Shown piece after piece: positions 61,325 through 64,000 of a stretch of DNA of 64,000 bases (positions are counted from its first letter, which is position 1; each line of letters opens with the position of its first letter). The position numbers and the translations under genes were made by a program. The stretch comes from Hymenobacter piscis (GTDB taxonomy: Bacteria; Bacteroidota; Bacteroidia; Cytophagales; Hymenobacteraceae): positions 35,555 through 99,554 of the forward strand of contig NZ_JAHHZN010000015.1 in assembly GCF_018760735.1 (NCBI RefSeq), written 5' to 3'. The notes under the pieces were generated by a model, which worked only from the letters and a program-made list of their open reading frames with translations, was not told the DNA's origin and did no database searches.

Positions 61325-62992
61325 CTACTTGCTCTCCGACCACAGGATAGTCCACTTGCCCAGCTTCTGCTGGTGGGAATAGGGCGCGGCCAGCCACCGA
61401 CGATGGGCCGGCAACTCGCCTTTTACCAGCAGCACCGGGCGCCGGCGCAGCAGGCTATCCAGAGCGGGCCGCTGGGTGGAATCCGGCAGATACAGGAGTT
61501 GCTGCCGCCAGGCTTTGTTGGTCTGAAACTGGGTTTCGCGGTTGAGGCTGGCGTTGCCATCGTGGAGCGACACGGGAATCTGCCCCAGCTCGAACGCCAG
61601 GGAGGGCAGCAGCTCATTGTACACCGCAATGGGCTGTCCCGTGAGTTTTCGCGCCCGGATAAAATCGGCCAGGGGACGGCTGCCGTTGAATTTCAGCTCG
61701 TTCTGACGCAGGATGGGCTTGGCCGACACCAGCAGAAAAGCCGTGAAAATGGTGGTGGCCACCAGCAGCCGGGGAGCTATGCGCACCTGGTTCCAGAGCG
61801 TGAGCGTGAGCACCAGCGTGATAACGCCCAGGGCCGGCGCCAGGGCCGTGAACGGGTGTACTGCCAGCTCCAGCTCCAGGGCGGCCGCCAATACGGGCAC
61901 CAGGCACAACGCCCCGAGCACCAGCCCGAAAAACGCCACGATGCCCACGTACCACTTCAGCAGCACGGCCTCGGTGCAGCGGCCCAGGTAGTACACCGTG
62001 AGCAGCACTACGCCGGGAAACACGGGCAGCACGTACAGCAGCAGCTTGGATTTGGACAGGGAGAAGAACAGCAGCGGCACCAGCACCCAGAAAATGAGCA
62101 CGTTGCGCCACTGCCGCGGCACCGTGGCCCAGGGCGTGCGCACGGCCCGCACCACCAGCGCCACGGCCCAGGGCAGACTGGTAGCCGGGGCCAGCACCAG
62201 GTAAAACCACCAGGGCTTGCTGCGGTTAAAGGTGGCCGCGTTGGCAAACCGCTCCACGGTGTGCTCCACCAGGAAGTAGCGGATAAAGGCCGGATTCTCG
62301 GCCATCAGGTACAGGTACCAGCTCAGGCCCACGCCCACGAACAGAGCAAAGCCCAGAGCGTGGTGCACCGTAAACGGCCGGGGCACAGCTTTTTCCGTCC
62401 GGAAACGGGTGCTGATGACGGCCATCAGGGGCAGCAGGAAGCCCACCGGCCCTTTGGTGAGAAACGCCAGGCCCAGCCCCAGCCAGAACAAATAGAGCCA
62501 GCGCGCCCCGCCGCTGGCGTAGTAGCGCAGTATGCCGTAGGTGGCGGCCAGCTCCAGGGTGGCCAGGTAGGCATCGGTAGTCACGTTGAGGGCCGCAATG
62601 AGCACCACCGGCAGCGTGCCGTAGATAACCGCCGCCGCCAGGGCCCGGGCCCGGTCCTGCTGAAACAGCAACAGCGCCAGCGCGTACATCAGCCCCACCT
62701 GCCCCAGCACGGCCAGCACCGGCAGCAGGCGCACGCCTACCGTGTTCACCCCGAACAGGCCCAGGCCCGCCGCCGTGAGCCAGTACGTGAGCGGGGGCTT
62801 GTGGAAGTGGTAAATACCCAGCAGCCGCGGGTGCAGCCAATCCTGGCCGGTGAGCATTTCGCGCCCGATTTCGGCGTAGCGGGCCTCCGAGCTTTCCAGC
62901 GGCCCCCAGCTGCCCAGCTGCCAGGCGAAGGCTCCGCCCAGCACTAACAGAAACAGCCAGAGCCAGCGGCGGGAAGTCATGGGAAACGGCAT
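61325..62992 (-). CDS. GT39-family (ArnT-like) membrane glycosyltransferase
   Basis: 555 residues with about 12 hydrophobic spans. The catalytic first loop has GPLESSEARYAEIGREML, the D/E-rich EARYAEIGREM motif of ArnT/PMT-type enzymes, and HKPPLTYWL follows. TKGPVGFLLPL and a long periplasmic C-terminal domain complete the family pattern. It transfers a sugar from a polyprenyl-phosphate donor to lipid A or another envelope acceptor. ATG at 62992 is chosen: a TACCTTTG box (63028-63021) lies 28 bases upstream. MTS at 62980 is a possible alternative. Confidence 0.88.
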   Translation of the reverse strand: MPFPMTSRRWLWLFLLVLGGAFAWQLGSWGPLESSEARYAEIGREMLTGQDWLHPRLLGIYHFHKPPLTYWLTAAGLGLFGVNTVGVRLLPVLAVLGQVGLMYALALLLFQQDRARALAAAVIYGTLPVVLIAALNVTTDAYLATLELAATYGILRYYASGGARWLYLFWLGLGLAFLTKGPVGFLLPLMAVISTRFRTEKAVPRPFTVHHALGFALFVGVGLSWYLYLMAENPAFIRYFLVEHTVERFANAATFNRSKPWWFYLVLAPATSLPWAVALVVRAVRTPWATVPRQWRNVLIFWVLVPLLFFSLSKSKLLLYVLPVFPGVVLLTVYYLGRCTEAVLLKWYVGIVAFFGLVLGALCLVPVLAAALELELAVHPFTALAPALGVITLVLTLTLWNQVRIAPRLLVATTIFTAFLLVSAKPILRQNELKFNGSRPLADFIRARKLTGQPIAVYNELLPSLAFELGQIPVSLHDGNASLNRETQFQTNKAWRQQLLYLPDSTQRPALDSLLRRRPVLLVKGELPAHRRWLAAPYSHQQKLGKWTILWSESK

Positions 62993-63020
62993 AGCACAGC
63001 AGTTAGGCAAAAAGAAGCAG

Positions 63021-63028
63021 CAAAGGTA
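63021..63028 (-). promoter_or_regulatory. -7 box of GT39 gene
   Basis: Minus-strand TACCTTTG, 28 bases before the ATG at 62992; excludes the longer frame from 63082. Confidence 0.65.
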
Positions 63029-63055
63029 GACGTTTGGGCAAGGCAATAGAAAAGA

Positions 63056-63087
63056 ACGTTGTGCTGAGCGAAGGCGCAGCATGACGT
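63056..63087. repeat. Short family A hairpin
   Basis: acgttgtgctgagcgaaggc then gcagcatgacgt; a reduced copy lying between divergent promoters at 63021 (minus) and 63113 (plus). Confidence 0.7.
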
Positions 63088-63112
63088 GTTATTTCCACCC
63101 TCTCCCACTCCC

Positions 63113-63120
63113 TATCTTTG
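63113..63120 (+). promoter_or_regulatory. -7 box of sce7726-family gene
   Basis: TATCTTTG, 32 bases before the ATG at 63153; supports that start. Confidence 0.65.
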
Positions 63121-63152
63121 CCAGAGCGAAGCGGTGCTGCGCCCTACCCTGC

Positions 63153-63755
63153 ATGAACGACGCCGATATCCGCCCCTTTCTGTATCCCCGGCTGCTGGGC
63201 GGCGTCTGGATTGATGAGCTGCCCACCGGCACCACCCGCGCCGACGTGGTTCACATCACGGAGCAGTTCATGCACGGCTACGAGCTCAAGGGCGACGCCG
63301 ACACCCTGCAACGGGTGCCCCGACAGCTGCCCTGCTACGCCCGGGCCTACGATTTCGTCACGTTCGTGGTCACCGACAAGCATCTGGCCAAGCTGCTGCC
63401 CCTGCTGCCCGGGTGGGTGGGCATTCTGGTAGCCTCGGCCGAGGGGCTGCGCGAGCTGCGCCCCGCCGCCTACAACGCCACCGTGGAGCGCCCCGCCGTG
63501 GCCGGCCTGCTGCGGGTATCCGAAATCAAGCAGTTTCTGCTTTCCCAGGGCTTGCCCGGCGTCAGCACCCTGCGCCGCCGCGACATCCTGAGCTTCCTGC
63601 GCACCACCCGCCTCGTCTCGCTCGCGGAGCTGGCCCACTTTGTTCGCCGCCAGCTGCTGGCCCGCCACGAGGAACGCCTGCTGCTGCGGGCCGTGCGCAA
63701 AGCAGAGCGCGACCAAGCCGCCGCCCGCCGCAAGCGCCGCCCGAAGCATAAGTAG
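63153..63755 (+). CDS. sce7726-family protein, nuclease-like fold suggested
   Basis: 200 residues. N-terminal half resembles the sce7726 family: NDADIRPFLYPRLL, IDELPTGTTRADVVHI, HGYELKGDADTLQRVPRQLPCYARAYDFVTFVV and PGWVGILVAS. Glu22, Asp31 and the E44-L-K46 pair are arranged like a PD-(D/E)xK nuclease core; this inference is mine and catalysis is not established. The C-terminal half (SEIKQFLLSQGLPGVSTLRRRDILSFL) is helical and ends in a strongly basic tail (ARRKRRPKHK), which suggests nucleic-acid contact. No partner gene lies before the window end. Confidence 0.85.
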   Translation: MNDADIRPFLYPRLLGGVWIDELPTGTTRADVVHITEQFMHGYELKGDADTLQRVPRQLPCYARAYDFVTFVVTDKHLAKLLPLLPGWVGILVASAEGLRELRPAAYNATVERPAVAGLLRVSEIKQFLLSQGLPGVSTLRRRDILSFLRTTRLVSLAELAHFVRRQLLARHEERLLLRAVRKAERDQAAARRKRRPKHK

Positions 63756-63761
63756 CCGTGG

Positions 63762-63820
63762 GAAGTGAGAAGTGAGAAGTGAGAAGTGAGAAGTGAGAAG
63801 TGAGAAGTGAGAAGTGAGAA
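63762..63820. repeat. 7-bp tandem repeat (gaagtga)n
   Basis: About 8.4 copies of gaagtga following the sce7726 gene. Confidence 0.92.
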
Positions 63821-64000
63821 CGTCATTCCGAGCGCAGCCGAGGAATCTCGCGTGCTGACGTTGCCATAGTAACCCTTCCGTCAGCACGCGAAACCTTCCG
63901 TCAGCACGCGAAACCTTCCGTCAGCACGCGAAACCTTCCGTCAGCACGCGAAACCTTCCGTCAGCACGCGAAACCTTCCGTCAGCACGCGAAACCTTCCG
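63821..64000. repeat. Family A repeat half followed by 20-bp tandem array
   Basis: 63821-63860 is the left arm (cgtcattccgagcgcagccg..tcgcgtgctgacg). The right arm begins gtcagcacgcg (from 63880), but instead of completing the element the 20-base unit tcagcacgcgaaaccttccg is repeated six times (63881-64000), identical in every copy, and continues beyond the window end. Confidence 0.95.

Noticed and set aside
63881..64000. CRISPR-like array
   Set aside because: The 20-bp units are contiguous and identical, with no spacers and no cas genes; it is a plain tandem repeat derived from a hairpin arm.

Overview
The window looks like a chromosome segment of a GC-rich Bacteroidota, most probably Hymenobacter or a close Cytophagales relative. 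The basis is: GC-rich coding sequence; several Bacteroidota-type -7 promoter boxes (TAnnTTTG) at sensible distances from starts; no evident Shine-Dalgarno motifs; a tRNA without encoded CCA; and families common in this group (DUF2490, DUF6565-like, carboxypeptidase-regulatory-like domains, a YiaA-like protein, lipoproteins with relaxed lipoboxes). No rRNA, phage, CRISPR array or transposase gene was seen. Function calls rest on motifs and recalled family resemblance; no database search was run.

Layout. 0-5 kb: end of a DUF2490 gene, sulfite reductase hemoprotein cysI, and a siroheme-synthase-like domain fused to a TauE/SafE permease, then a lipoprotein. 5-8 kb: an APC amino-acid permease on the minus strand behind a SAM-I-like riboswitch, and a Spy/LTXXQ-like secreted protein. 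8-18 kb: an EcsC operon with an oxidoreductase, a YgjP-type metallopeptidase, DegT aminotransferase, DUF6565-like lipoprotein, GT2, FtsE, fructose-6-phosphate aldolase, SRP RNA and two paralogous secreted proteins. 18-24 kb: guaA, tRNA-Leu(GAG) and a metal-handling group (low-affinity iron permease, Dps, VIT1/CCC1). 24-30 kb: RtcB next to a PARG-like macrodomain protein, a possible tiny gene, an HDAC-family deacetylase, and a J-like protein. 30-45 kb: PAP2, hydrolases, phosphoglucose isomerase, HutG-like ureohydrolase, SDR, YebC, a frameshifted serine hydrolase, an S33 peptidase and an RluF-type pseudouridine synthase. 45-54 kb: maa and the biotin locus bioB-bioF-bioD-bioA plus a ketosynthase. 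54-64 kb: M28 peptidase, lysC and lysA, a GT39 glycosyltransferase, and an sce7726-family protein.

How genes work together. CysI needs siroheme and sulfite, and the next gene joins a siroheme-synthesis domain to a sulfur-oxyanion permease. BioB, BioF, BioD and BioA cover the conversion of pimeloyl thioester to biotin; the ketosynthase that overlaps bioA may serve pimelate synthesis. LysC and LysA are the first and last enzymes of lysine synthesis. Iron permease, Dps and VIT1 form a metal uptake/storage group.

The most striking non-genic feature is a dense set of short dispersed inverted repeats in several sequence families. They sit at gene 3' ends, sometimes supply the stop codon, once lie inside a ketosynthase reading frame, and at the right edge have decayed or expanded into a 20-bp tandem array.
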